A DNA stretch of 64,000 nucleotides from Akkermansia muciniphila (GCF_018709685.1 NZ_JABDHQ010000013.1:1-64000), one strand, 5' to 3'. Positions 46,658 to 55,058 are shown, numbered from the stretch's first letter. The notes: generated by a model not told the origin, from the letters alone. Program-made: numbers and translations.

Positions 46658-48636
46658 GGGCGGGTGGCGGGGTTGGGACGTTTGGCCGTGTGCCGGGGCA
46701 GGCACAGGAAGGCTTCCAGAAGCAGGCAGGCAAGGGAGATGATGAGGAAGAGCTTCCAGGCCTCCTGCACCAGGGAGGGCGTTTCCGCCGTGCTCTGCAT
46801 GGAGCTGATGGAGGCGCCCGGCAGAAGAAGGCGGACCTTCTCATCCGTAATCTGGTCCGGATTGTCTTCAGACCAGGGGCGGTTGACGGCGTAGGTCTGC
46901 GCCCCCAGGCGGTACACGCCCGCCGTATCCGCCGGAGAGCCGGAGGGGTGGGAGCCCTGGGCATTGTCCATGCGCACGGGGGTATCCGTGGCGGATTGCG
47001 GCAGGGCCGGATCGTTCACCCGGAGAGAGATGGCCGTGGAGAAGCGTTCCGCCCCCCGGTCCGCCATGCGCTGGAGCAGGGGGAGCAGCAGGTGGCCGTC
47101 CGCCAGGTTGGACCAGGAGTATCTGGGGAGGGTTCCCAGGAACAGGGCGGAGCCCGTTCCGTGCCGGACCTGGGCAACGGCGCAGGTGCCGTCGTCCCAG
47201 GAGGCCAGGGTGCGGTATTTGCCCAGCAGGGGCTTGCGGCGCACGGCGCGGAGCCTGTTGGCGGGGATGGCCGCCTGGCCGGAGCCGTCCCGCAGGAAGC
47301 CGCGTTCGCGGTCCCACGTTTCCAGGCGGTAATATTCCTCCGGAGGTGCCGTTTCCATTGCGCCCCAGGAGACGCCCAGGAACGGATGGCGCATGCCGTG
47401 GGCCGTGTCATCCGGAAGGAAGAGGACGAGGCCTCCTTCTTCAATGAAGGCCCGGAGTTTTTCTTCCATTTCCGCGCGCGGCGGCGGTCCGTACCAGACG
47501 ACCATGGATTGGGAGGCCAGCTTGGTCTGCGCCGCCCGCGTGCTGCCGGGCGTGGTGGCTTTCCTGTTGGGCAGGCCGGGAGGGGCGGACATCAGGGAGA
47601 GGGTTTTCCCCACTTCCCCGGCGGGGCCGCAGACCAGGATGTTGGCCAGGGGCCTGGGGGCGAAGGTGAAGAAGGAGAGGTCATCCCGGGTGAAATCGTC
47701 ATGGGGCAGGGAGACGAAGCCGAAACCGGATTCCTTGCCCTGCGGCAGCGGTATTTCCTTTCTGATGGTGGTGGTTTCCCCGGCCAGCTGGAGCGTGGCG
47801 GAGGCGGCGGCATTGTCCACGGAAAGGTGCACCGGTACGTTCTCCGGCTGGTTGGGGTTGAACCCCTGGCGCAGGACTTCCAGGTCCAGCACCAGCCTGC
47901 CGTTGTTCACCTGGGCCTGCCGTACCCGGATGCCCCGGTTGCTTTCCGGCCTGTCCCGGAGGGCCATGATGCGGATGGCCGGAGGAATGGCCAGGGCGTC
48001 CAGACGCTGGCGCACGCTGGACCAGAGGGGGGAGTCCGGCTTCCAGGAGGAGGCCTGCATGTCTGAGGCGATCCAGATTTCCGTCTTTCCAGAACCGGAT
48101 TCCTCCAGGTAGGGGATGGCTTTTTGAAGCAGGGCCGGGATGTCCGCGCCGCCGTCCGTGGTCTTGCTCACGGTCAGGTCCGCCAGGGCTTCCGGAGCCG
48201 GAATCTGGGTAACGGCTGCGGTGGTGGAGTCAAGCAGGGAGAGGCGGCAGCGGCCCAGTTGCGCAAAGGTGGATTCCACCAGGGGCGGGATGGCGTCCCG
48301 CAGGGAATTGGTCTTGTCCGGACGCGCATCCATGGAGGCGGAGCGGTCCAGAACCAGGAGGACTTCATTCAGCCCGGAGCTTCCCCAGCCGAAGAAGCTG
48401 CTGAGCAGGGGCCGCGCGAAGGCCGTCACCAGGGCCGCCACGGCCAGGACGCGCAGAGCCAGAATCAGGTAATGCAGCAGTTTCTTTGTTCCGCGGGTTT
48501 CCCTGGCCGCGCGGAGCAGGAATTCCATGGCCGCCCAATGGACGGACCGGTGCCGCCACCGGTTGACCAGGTGGATGATGATGGGAATGGAGGCTGCGAA
48601 GAGAGCCCAGAGCAGCCAGGGAGAGGTGAAGGACAT
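46654..48636 (-). CDS. BatA-domain membrane protein
   Basis: A 660-residue protein. The N terminus SPWLLWALFAASIPIIIHLVNRWR is the BatA/aerotolerance-regulator N-terminal domain with two helices. A vWA domain follows, with MIDAS motif LVLDRSASMDARPDKTNSL. The large C-terminal part is glutamine-amidotransferase-like and ends in a membrane helix (LFLIISLACLLLEAFL). Classical Bat operons include a MoxR AAA ATPase and a DUF58 gene; none is seen here. It couples by a 4-bp overlap to the next gene. A role in envelope stress is suggested only by the family. Confidence 0.82.
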   Translation of the reverse strand: MSFTSPWLLWALFAASIPIIIHLVNRWRHRSVHWAAMEFLLRAARETRGTKKLLHYLILALRVLAVAALVTAFARPLLSSFFGWGSSGLNEVLLVLDRSASMDARPDKTNSLRDAIPPLVESTFAQLGRCRLSLLDSTTAAVTQIPAPEALADLTVSKTTDGGADIPALLQKAIPYLEESGSGKTEIWIASDMQASSWKPDSPLWSSVRQRLDALAIPPAIRIMALRDRPESNRGIRVRQAQVNNGRLVLDLEVLRQGFNPNQPENVPVHLSVDNAAASATLQLAGETTTIRKEIPLPQGKESGFGFVSLPHDDFTRDDLSFFTFAPRPLANILVCGPAGEVGKTLSLMSAPPGLPNRKATTPGSTRAAQTKLASQSMVVWYGPPPRAEMEEKLRAFIEEGGLVLFLPDDTAHGMRHPFLGVSWGAMETAPPEEYYRLETWDRERGFLRDGSGQAAIPANRLRAVRRKPLLGKYRTLASWDDGTCAVAQVRHGTGSALFLGTLPRYSWSNLADGHLLLPLLQRMADRGAERFSTAISLRVNDPALPQSATDTPVRMDNAQGSHPSGSPADTAGVYRLGAQTYAVNRPWSEDNPDQITDEKVRLLLPGASISSMQSTAETPSLVQEAWKLFLIISLACLLLEAFLCLPRHTAKRPNPATRP

Positions 48637-48673
48637 GGGAGGGTAGGGGTAGTTGGGTATTCAGGCCTGCTGG

Positions 48674-49618
48674 TCAGGTGGAAGGCGGGCCGGGCAGCAG
48701 CTGGCGGAGGATATGCAGGGTCATTTCTCCTGTGTTTCTGAAAGATTTTTCTCCCAGAATGCCCATGTTATCCTTGGACGTGTGCCACCAGTTGCCGTCC
48801 TCAAAATCGTCAATGAGGTTCAGGGTGTCCATGCCGCGCTCCATGAAGGGGACGTGGTCATCCAGAATGGCGTAGCCGGATATCCCCCATTCCTCCGGTG
48901 AATAGCCCAGTTCACGGATGGCGCGGGAATAAACCTGGTACATGGACTGGGGCGTCATGGCCGGAATGCGTATCTTTTTTCCCTGGCGTCCCACCATGTC
49001 CAGGTTGAGCTGCCACCGTGGCAGCGGCGGCTGAAGGGCGGCGGCGTAATGCTTGGAGCCGTACAGGCCGTCCTCATTGTCCATGTGCTTGGCAAAGCTT
49101 TCTTCCCCGTCAAAAAACACCAGTTCCATTTCCCTGGCGCGGGCGGGTTCCCCGGACAGGATGCGGGCCGTCTCCAGGATGGCAGCGGCTCCGGAAGCTC
49201 CGTCATTGGCTCCCGTGAACCCGGGGATGTCCGGCTTGGTATCAATATGGCAGGTCAGCAAGCCCTGCACGGGGGCCCGGAAATCCGGTTCCGCGCCAAA
49301 GCGCGCCCGCAGGTTGGTGAACCGGATGCGGCCCCTGGGCGTTTCCTCCTCAAAGGATTGTTCCCGGCACGTCCATCCGTGTCTGGCCAGTTCCCCTTTC
49401 AGGTACTCCAATTGGCTGCGGTAGCCGGGTGAGCCGGCGCTCCTGTCTCCCATTTCCGTTATCCGGGCGGCATGGAACATGGCGTTCCCGCCGTTGAAAT
49501 GGTCCGTCTCCTGAAGCTGGGCGGGAATGGTTTCCGCATCGGCAGGGAGCGTTTCCACGGGTTTTCCGCACTGCGTCAGCAGGGCCGTGAGCAGAATAAG
49601 TCCGATGCGGAGCGTCAT
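48674..49618 (-). CDS. M28-family peptidase/glutaminyl cyclase-like lipoprotein
   Basis: About 314 residues from MTLRIGLILLTALLTQC, a lipoprotein signal. Zinc-ligand motifs of the M28 glutaminyl-peptide cyclotransferase branch are seen: THIDTKPDIPGFTGANDGASG (the Asp in the GANDGASG part), VFFDGEESF and ILDDHVPF. The enzyme would remove amino-terminal residues or cyclise N-terminal glutamine in the periplasm. An upstream extension of the open frame to 50023 is spurious, because it overlaps parB antiparallel in frame. It lies 37 bp from the BatA-type gene and 25 bp from parB, all on the same strand. Confidence 0.85.
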   Translation of the reverse strand: MTLRIGLILLTALLTQCGKPVETLPADAETIPAQLQETDHFNGGNAMFHAARITEMGDRSAGSPGYRSQLEYLKGELARHGWTCREQSFEEETPRGRIRFTNLRARFGAEPDFRAPVQGLLTCHIDTKPDIPGFTGANDGASGAAAILETARILSGEPARAREMELVFFDGEESFAKHMDNEDGLYGSKHYAAALQPPLPRWQLNLDMVGRQGKKIRIPAMTPQSMYQVYSRAIRELGYSPEEWGISGYAILDDHVPFMERGMDTLNLIDDFEDGNWWHTSKDNMGILGEKSFRNTGEMTLHILRQLLPGPPST

Positions 49619-49643
49619 GGAAGAGAAACGGGGTGGAAGGTTT

Positions 49644-50528
49644 TTACTTGGAATCAGACCATTCATCCTGTCCCAGGAGTTCAAGGATGCGGATAAAATC
49701 GGCCTTGCTGGAAAAGGTAATCTCAATGGAGCCCTTGGACCCCTGTCCTGAGATGTTGACGGGCGTGCCGAACTGTTTGGCGAGCACGCTGGAAATCTTC
49801 TTGTACTGCGGGGAGGAAGGCTTTCTGGCCGGGGCAGGTTCCGGAGGGTTGAGAATCTTCTGGATGGCCTTTTCCGTCTGGCGGACGGTGTACCCCTTGT
49901 TGACGATGTCGCGCCCGAGCTGGATCTGCTGGTCCCCGTTCCTGAGGGAAAGCAGGACTTTGGCGTGTCCCACACTGATGAAGGCGTTCCCCAGCATGTC
50001 CTGAACCGCCTGGGGCAGGTCAAGCAGGCGCATGCTGTTGGCTACGGAGGCGCGGGATTTGCCCACGCGCTTGGCAATGTCCCCCTGCTTCATGCGGAAT
50101 TCCGTTTTCAGGCGCATGTAGCCGGAGGCCTCTTCCAGCGGGCTCAGGTTTTCACGCTGGAGGTTTTCAATCAGCGCCAGTTCCAGTACATCCTTGTCGG
50201 AAGCTTCCCGGATGATGGCGGGCACGGTGGAAAGGCCCAGGATGCCGGACGCGCGCCAGCGCCTTTCCCCGGCGATCAGTTCATACTTGCCGCTCTCCGT
50301 TTTCCGGACGATCAGCGGCTGGATGATGCCGTGTTCCTTGATGGAATCCACCAGTTCCGCCAGTTGTTCCGGAGTAAAGATGGCGCGGGGCTGGAGGGAA
50401 CTGGGGATGATGGAAGCGTGGGATAATTGATGCACAACGTCTCCCGCCTGGGGAGCCGCCAAGGATTCACGAGACAGATTTTGATTGATAAGGGCGTCAA
50501 AGCCTTTCCCCAGAGCCGGTTTTGCCAT
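49644..50528 (-). CDS. parB: Chromosome-partitioning protein ParB
   Basis: About 294 residues from MAKPALGKGFDALI. The N-terminal CTP-binding domain carries SIKEHGIIQPLIVRK and GERRWRA, the CTPase motif. It is followed by NLQRENLSPLEEASGY, the helix-turn-helix QGDIAKRVGKSRASVANSMRLLDLP and a C-terminal dimer domain. ParB binds parS and spreads near the origin. The frame is open to 50567 but the extra 13 residues are not family-like. parA is not adjacent, which is unusual; no 16-bp parS consensus was noticed. It is co-directional with the M28 gene. Confidence 0.94.
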   Translation of the reverse strand: MAKPALGKGFDALINQNLSRESLAAPQAGDVVHQLSHASIIPSSLQPRAIFTPEQLAELVDSIKEHGIIQPLIVRKTESGKYELIAGERRWRASGILGLSTVPAIIREASDKDVLELALIENLQRENLSPLEEASGYMRLKTEFRMKQGDIAKRVGKSRASVANSMRLLDLPQAVQDMLGNAFISVGHAKVLLSLRNGDQQIQLGRDIVNKGYTVRQTEKAIQKILNPPEPAPARKPSSPQYKKISSVLAKQFGTPVNISGQGSKGSIEITFSSKADFIRILELLGQDEWSDSK

Positions 50529-50819
50529 AGCAGAGAAGAAACTAGCATGAACCTGCTCCGTTTTCAACAGGGTATTTGTTATCTGAAGCGGAAATTCCCG
50601 CCCTCCCGCCCGGTTGGCGGTGCGGTGCGTGCGGCGGTGTTCCGTGTCCGGAAGACGGTTCTCAAAAAGCGCCGCGTCAGCTTCCTTTCCGGTGGTTCAA
50701 GGGCGGGCTGCTTTGTTTTCCTTTCCCATGGACGCGTCAGGCGTGTTGCCGCGCCCCCTGCGGGCGGTTCAAAGATGGGCTTGCCCTGAAAGGTTCTGCG
50801 CGCAGGCCCTCCCAGGACA
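50529..50819. other. Divergent intergenic region before the phage-like island
   Basis: About 290 bp without a convincing gene; open frames here are rich in basic residues and look accidental. It should hold the parB promoter (minus strand) and the promoter for the small plus-strand genes starting at 50820. No clear boxes were found. Confidence 0.4.
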
Positions 50820-50912
50820 ATGAACCAACAAATGAACAAGATGAACAGTAATAACCAGTTTAACGGCGTGGGGGGCTTTCCCCACCAACCCTCCACCCCT
50901 GTTGTCCAATGA
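50820..50912 (+). CDS. Possible 30-residue leader peptide
   Basis: A short open frame MNQQMNKMNSNNQFNGVGG...PVVQ, rich in Asn and Gln. Its stop overlaps the ATG of the next gene by 4 bp (ATGA), which suggests translational coupling. AGGA lies only two bases before the ATG, too close for an ideal site. It may be a leader or a phage remnant, or be accidental. Confidence 0.35.
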   Translation: MNQQMNKMNSNNQFNGVGGFPHQPSTPVVQ

Positions 50913-51235
50913 AACTCAACCTGACGGAAGAACAGAAGAAGGCCGCCCTGGAGGCGGGGAAGCAGGGCATGAAGGATGCCTATGAGAAAAGCAAAACCAG
51001 AACCGGCCTGAAATGGTGGGAACGCCTCCTGTGGGTGGTCCTGGCGGGAGCGGTTTATGCGGCTGCGGCCCTGCTGGGCGGCTGCGGGCATACCGTTGAC
51101 GTGACGGCGCAGCGGACGGAAATCTGCAAGGACGGCTCCTGCCTGGTGCTGGAGCCGGGCCGCCTCTCCTACTCCCAGGCTCAGCCGGAAGCGGACATGC
51201 CGCCCGTTATTCAGAGAATCCGGAAGAACAAGTGA
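50909..51235 (+). CDS. Small membrane protein, phage-like context
   Basis: 108 residues: a charged N-terminal third (KLNLTEEQKKAALEAGKQG), one hydrophobic segment WERLLWVVLAGAVYAAAALLGGC, and a soluble tail with CKDGSCLVLEPGR. The hydrophobic segment ends GGC, similar to a lipobox, though it lies at about residues 36-59, late for a signal peptide. No family was recognised. A holin- or spanin-like role is suggested by the nearby muramidase but is not shown. Confidence 0.55.
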   Translation: MKLNLTEEQKKAALEAGKQGMKDAYEKSKTRTGLKWWERLLWVVLAGAVYAAAALLGGCGHTVDVTAQRTEICKDGSCLVLEPGRLSYSQAQPEADMPPVIQRIRKNK

Positions 51236-51259
51236 TTCCGGTCTGTCCGGTCCTGCGGG

Positions 51260-51266
51260 AAAGGAG
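51260..51266 (+). promoter_or_regulatory. Strong Shine-Dalgarno for the 131-residue gene
   Basis: AAAGGAG lies six bases before the ATG at 51273, fixing that start. Many genes in the window have no such site. Confidence 0.7.
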
Positions 51267-51272
51267 TATGGA

Positions 51273-51668
51273 ATGAACGCTTTATCAGCCGCCGTCCGCT
51301 ACTACCTGGCCGCGGGCAGGTGCGCGGAGGAGATGGAGGAAGACGGACTCCATCAGGACGTATGCGTCCTTACTCCGCAGCTTGTCCTGATGGCGCGCCG
51401 GGTGGACTCCCGCGCCCCCTTTTGCCGGATTGTTGACGTCCGCTGCCGGTTCAGGCCGGAACGGTGTGACGCCTGGCACCTCCATTTTCTGGCCGGGGAG
51501 GTGAGGAACCTGCTAGCTTATGAACGGGAGATTCTCTCCCTGCCGTGGATTCTGACCCAGCATGGCAAGCGCGGGGACGGCCGCCTGGCGAAGCTGCCTT
51601 CCGCCCGGTTCTGCCGCCTGCTGGCGGCGTCTGCGGAGGGGAAGACGGTTTCCCCGCCATGTGGATAA
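51273..51668 (+). CDS. Hypothetical protein
   Basis: 131 residues with no signal peptide or membrane helix and no family recognised. It contains many Arg and Cys residues (QDVCVLTP, FCRIVDVRCRFRPERCDAWH). It is read from a strong ribosome-binding site and ends just before a bidirectional terminator shared with the convergent muramidase. Context suggests part of a phage-derived module. Confidence 0.6.
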   Translation: MNALSAAVRYYLAAGRCAEEMEEDGLHQDVCVLTPQLVLMARRVDSRAPFCRIVDVRCRFRPERCDAWHLHFLAGEVRNLLAYEREILSLPWILTQHGKRGDGRLAKLPSARFCRLLAASAEGKTVSPPCG

Positions 51669-51671
51669 AAC

Positions 51672-51709
51672 AAAAGCGTCCATGCGTATTCCCCGCATGG
51701 ACGCTTTTT
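51672..51709. terminator. Bidirectional terminator between convergent genes
   Basis: AAAAGCGTCCATGCG (51672-51686) pairs with CGCATGGACGCTTTT (51694-51708). T-tracts flank both sides. It serves the gene ending at 51668 and the muramidase ending at 51724. Confidence 0.88.
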
Positions 51710-51723
51710 CTTGGGAAGTTCTC

Positions 51724-52305
51724 CTAGACCAGGGAGCGGGCGAACTGGTAGGCGGCTTCACTGCGGTTCAGCCATCCCTTTCCGAAGATGGGGAACTGCT
51801 TGCAGGAACGGTAAAACGCCTTGCGCTGCTCGTTGAGGCTGGCGATGAATTCCGCCTCTCCGGACCGGGCAAGAACGGCCTGCAATGTCTGCCGGGTCTG
51901 TTTTCCGGGAATGCCGTCTACCGTGAGGGAGGCCCCGTGGTCGTTAAGGGCGCGTTGAAGGATTTTTCCGGTATTCCTGCTGCCGGAATTGAAGTAATGG
52001 TCGCGCAGGATGAATTCCGTGGCCGGATGGGCGTCAGAGCCAATCCAGGAGCGTACGGCGGAGGTGTTGTCCAGCACGTATTGCAGGCATCCTTCCCAGG
52101 CTTCTTTCTGTTTTCCAGCGTCAAGCAGGTCTTTCAGGCGGCTGAATACGGCGGGTTCAATGCCGTCGCAAATGCCGCAAATCTCCCGTTTGCCGCCCTT
52201 GTCGGCGGCAGGAAGGGGGGAAACGCGCAGGGAGTCCGATCCGGTTACGCGGGCATCTTCAAAGCGGAGAATAGTCTCAGCCATGCTTTGTTCTATAGCA
52301 TTCAT
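51724..52305 (-). CDS. GH108-family N-acetylmuramidase-like protein
   Basis: About 193 residues from MNAIEQSMAETIL at 52305; the open frame extends to 52341 and 52284 is an alternative. The C-terminal half, QRALNDHGASLTVDGIPGKQT followed by RKAFYRSCKQFPIFGKGWLNR, is a peptidoglycan-binding_3 domain of GH108 endolysins. The N-terminal part keeps the catalytic-glutamate region as RFEDARV in place of the usual H-E-G-G. Relatives are phage lysozymes or secretion-associated muramidases. No signal peptide is visible. It shares a terminator with the convergent small gene. Confidence 0.7.
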   Translation of the reverse strand: MNAIEQSMAETILRFEDARVTGSDSLRVSPLPAADKGGKREICGICDGIEPAVFSRLKDLLDAGKQKEAWEGCLQYVLDNTSAVRSWIGSDAHPATEFILRDHYFNSGSRNTGKILQRALNDHGASLTVDGIPGKQTRQTLQAVLARSGEAEFIASLNEQRKAFYRSCKQFPIFGKGWLNRSEAAYQFARSLV

Positions 52306-53027
52306 TGATTCAATGGTGGATGGTATCTCTTGGAACTGCAATCAGTGCATGTTCAAGAGGGGAAACGGCTTTCTGACGGGTCCGTTGTTGTCCCCGGCGT
52401 CCGCGCGCGGACAGGTCGGCTTTGCCGGAAGCAGGGGGCATGCGTCTGTTCCGGACCGTATCCGGTGCTTTCCCTTGCGGTTCTCATTCCGTTCCCCTCG
52501 GCAGGAGATTGGAATCATGGGCGGTAAAAATCACCACGCCGGAAATTTGCAGGAACCCGTGAATGCGTGGATTGATTCCATTTTCCGGCGAAGGGGAGGA
52601 GGTTTGAAAACAGGGAGAGGGGAGTACATGGAATGATGTGCCGCATCCGTTCCCGGATATCCCGCCTGTCTGTTTTTCCATGGAAAGGATGCGGGAAATT
52701 TCTCACGAATTTTCACGGTGTGAGAGTCCATGGCATTAAGTGATTTTTCCCGTGCGGGGGAATTATTTGGCCCGTGGAGGAAGATTAAGCCTTGCGTCCT
52801 GCCGGAAATGATGTAACTGTTAATGAACTTTACGTTAGGATACTTCGCCTCTCGGCCTTCGGGCCGGGGGGCTTTTTTAGCGCCTGGTTCCCCGGGCATG
52901 GGAGTTATTCCGCCGGGAATGAAGGAAAAAGATTCCTGCATCCCTCGTCCCGCGCAGCCGACAATTTAAGTCCCGACGTTTCACACAGGATGATATTTAC
53001 CAGGAAAATGAAGAAACTTTCAATTAA
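52306..53027. other. 720-bp region without a gene, holding an orphan terminator
   Basis: Open frames here have no family resemblance. The region becomes AT-rich after about 52700. A strong plus-strand terminator (52847-52878) lies in it, although no plus-strand gene precedes it. Signatures of RNase P RNA, tmRNA, SRP RNA or 6S RNA were looked for by eye and not found. The right end borders the tail-fibre fragment. Confidence 0.5.
52847..52878 (+). terminator. Strong orphan terminator
   Basis: GCCTCTCGGCC (52847-52857), tetraloop TTCG, then GGCCGGGGGGC (52862-52872) and six T. The stem is 11 pairs with two G-T pairs. On the other strand no T-tract follows, so it acts on plus-strand transcription. 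Confidence 0.85.
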
Positions 53028-53230
53028 GTGGCATCATGCATTGCCGTTTTATCCGACGAATGGAAAGCGCTTCAAGTCTGGGCGCGGCTGAAACAAGTCA
53101 TCGTCAACCCACACCCGGAGGAAGGGGAAGTATTCCCGGAATCTAGGGATGCGGTTGCGTTGACCGTAGAAGCAGTCAATGCCGGGGAGGGCGCAGGTTT
53201 TTCATCAGTCAGGATGATTCGGAGTTCACG
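53028..53230 (+). pseudogene. 5' fragment of a phage tail gene, in another frame
   Basis: A GTG start at 53028 (an in-frame TAA precedes it) opens the frame that begins ASCIAVLSDEWKALQVWAR. It reads as plausible protein to about 53190 (VALTVEAVNAGEG) and then degenerates into arginine-rich sequence. The next frame, from about 53190, reads RFFISQDDSEFTMVDG and continues into the tail-fibre gene. A one- or two-base shift near 53185-53200 would join them. The piece is also short at its left, so the gene is probably truncated. Confidence 0.5.
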
Positions 53231-54751
53231 ATGGTGGACGGGGCGGCAGCGGCGTTGTTCAGCCACTTCGCGACAAAGAATAACATCATGAATAAAATTA
53301 CTTCTATCAACGGCACTTTCATAGCCTCTCTGAATGAATTGAAGGAGCATACGGAAAATGGAACTGTACATGTGACGGAGGATGAGCGCACCGCGTGGAA
53401 CGCTAAAGCCGATGCTTCCGCTCTTTCTACAAAAGCCGACACATCTGTGTTTGACGCACACACGAATGATGCCGTGGCCCACATAACAGGGAAAGAGCGT
53501 GAAACATGGAACGGCAAGCAGGACAAGCTGACGGATGAAGAGGGCAATATGACTCTGACCGGCGGCCTGGCGGCACCTACCGCCACGATCAATGGGATAT
53601 TCAATGTCCATAATTATTCCACTGATCCCCTTGACACAAATTATATCCATGGACGCACATGGTGCTATGGACAGGTGGAGTTAAGGGGAGGGGCTGTGCT
53701 CCGTAATGACTTGTGGGTAGAGGACGGAGTAATCAGGATTAACGGCGGAGGTAGAGCGTCGTTGCTTGCAAATGGAGCGGTGCATCTCAGGGGGGCAGTC
53801 GACGCCACAACCTGCATCAATGCTAACGGCGGGGTCAATATCCCGCTGTCTGCTCTCACATCCTTGTCCAACACTACCGCCCTCAATACCTACTGGGCGG
53901 CGGGATTAATGGGGTTGAGCGATATTTGGCAGCATGACGTGTTGGTTAACCGTTCAGGTAATGCAGTTTACGGAGATGGGGAACTGATAGATTGGCCTAC
54001 CGAGGGACAGGGTGTTGCTGTGAAGGTGCCCAAGGGAGGATATTGCACTGCCGATATTGGATTTTCAACCTATCTTTCGGGCTCATCTTGGGGTAATTAT
54101 AATGATTGTTCCGGGTTTTACTTACCTTTGGGAACATTGTTGCTAACCAATGCGTCTACGGGGATTTATGGAAAGGTTAAGTTTACATGGTCTACGCATG
54201 GAGAGAACCTCAATAGATTTGCTTATTGCCGGGACGCGTCCAACATGGATGAGTTTACGATTGCTCCGACAGGGTATGGCGGTGTTAACGCATCTGTAGT
54301 GGATGTGACAATCGAAGCAGTAGTATCCGGTAATGCGTCCGTAAGAGTGCGGGTGATTTATTACGACAAGGTTGCCGCGGCTTACCGTTTGATGACGGTG
54401 ATGGCGAGTGTCCCCGGCCTTACCGGGTATGCTGAAAAGTGTCGTGGACTGGTGTATTGCCAAGATGAGAGCCAAGGTGGAGTCTGGCTGGTGGTAGGTA
54501 GCCGTGTGTGCAAGCTGGCAGAAGTCCCTAAATTGGATTTTTACGAGGTATCGGGACTGAATATCTTGCATGTTGATGTGTTTGGCGGGGACCTGGGATG
54601 GACGGATTTCAGTAAGATATGCTTTACACGGGCTAGGAATTTCAACCGGGTGGTCTTTGGAGGGGGACCTTGTTACGAAGTCATAGAGGCCATGGGTACT
54701 GATTGTCAGGTAAGTACGGAGACAGAGCCATGGAGCTCTGCAATTAGCTGA
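53231..54751 (+). CDS. Phage tail-fibre-like protein
   Basis: About 506 residues from the ATG at 53231. The N-terminal part has two degenerate copies of the tail-fibre phrase HVTEDERTAWNAK/HITGKERETWNGK, separated by coiled-coil sequence, then a beta-rich receptor-binding-type body full of Gly, Asn, Thr and Val. No chaperone domain or known adhesin is seen. The gene is more AT-rich than its neighbours and stands next to tRNA-Thr, both signs of phage origin. The true N terminus appears to lie upstream in another frame, so the protein may be a remnant. Confidence 0.75.
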   Translation: MVDGAAAALFSHFATKNNIMNKITSINGTFIASLNELKEHTENGTVHVTEDERTAWNAKADASALSTKADTSVFDAHTNDAVAHITGKERETWNGKQDKLTDEEGNMTLTGGLAAPTATINGIFNVHNYSTDPLDTNYIHGRTWCYGQVELRGGAVLRNDLWVEDGVIRINGGGRASLLANGAVHLRGAVDATTCINANGGVNIPLSALTSLSNTTALNTYWAAGLMGLSDIWQHDVLVNRSGNAVYGDGELIDWPTEGQGVAVKVPKGGYCTADIGFSTYLSGSSWGNYNDCSGFYLPLGTLLLTNASTGIYGKVKFTWSTHGENLNRFAYCRDASNMDEFTIAPTGYGGVNASVVDVTIEAVVSGNASVRVRVIYYDKVAAAYRLMTVMASVPGLTGYAEKCRGLVYCQDESQGGVWLVVGSRVCKLAEVPKLDFYEVSGLNILHVDVFGGDLGWTDFSKICFTRARNFNRVVFGGGPCYEVIEAMGTDCQVSTETEPWSSAIS

Positions 54752-54947
54752 TAGATAGACAATAATATGAACAACGCACAATTACAGATACAGTTTCCCA
54801 TAACCTGCGTATAGGACAAATTCGTGCTGCCCCCCCTGAACCCAAGCTCGAGATACTGGCGGCATGTCCATCTCATGCCATTCCTACGGCCTCAACACAA
54901 CATTTTCCACATTGACGTATGGCTGTTTTTGCCATGCAAGAAAAAGC

Positions 54948-54978
54948 AAGCCCCTCAAGCGTTAAACTTGAGGGGCTT
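54948..54978 (-). terminator. Terminator of tRNA-Thr
   Basis: AAGCCCCTCAAG (54948-54959) pairs with CTTGAGGGGCTT (54967-54978). On the minus strand it runs into GCTTTTTCTT, directly after the tRNA 3' end at 54984. Confidence 0.85.
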
Positions 54979-54983
54979 ATTGA

Positions 54984-55058
54984 TGGAGCCGCTTGTCAGA
55001 TTTGAACTGACGACCGTCCGCTTACAAGGCGGGTGCTCTACCACTGAGCTAAAGCGGC
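54984..55058 (-). tRNA. tRNA-Thr (anticodon TGT)
   Basis: On the minus strand the acceptor GCCGCTT pairs with AAGCGGC, the D arm is GCTCAGTGGTAGAGC, the anticodon loop CTTGTAA lies between CCGC and GCGG, and the T loop is TTCAAAT. The 3' CCA is encoded. It reads ACA. The phage-like tail gene ends about 230 bp from its 3' end. Confidence 0.95.

Noticed and set aside
48674-50023. N-terminal extension of the M28 peptidase to 50023
   Set aside because: The added part is basic, overlaps parB in another frame and would bury the lipoprotein signal that starts at 49618.
52306-52846. Possible known structured RNA (SRP, tmRNA, RNase P, 6S)
   Set aside because: No diagnostic sequence such as GGAAGGAAGCA or the RNase P core was found; a resemblance to GCCGGAAGCAGG is too short.
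54984-55058. Duplicated tRNA-Thr 3' end as prophage attachment site
   Set aside because: No second copy of the tRNA 3' segment was found by eye near 50.5-53.0 kb, so integration at this tRNA remains unproven.
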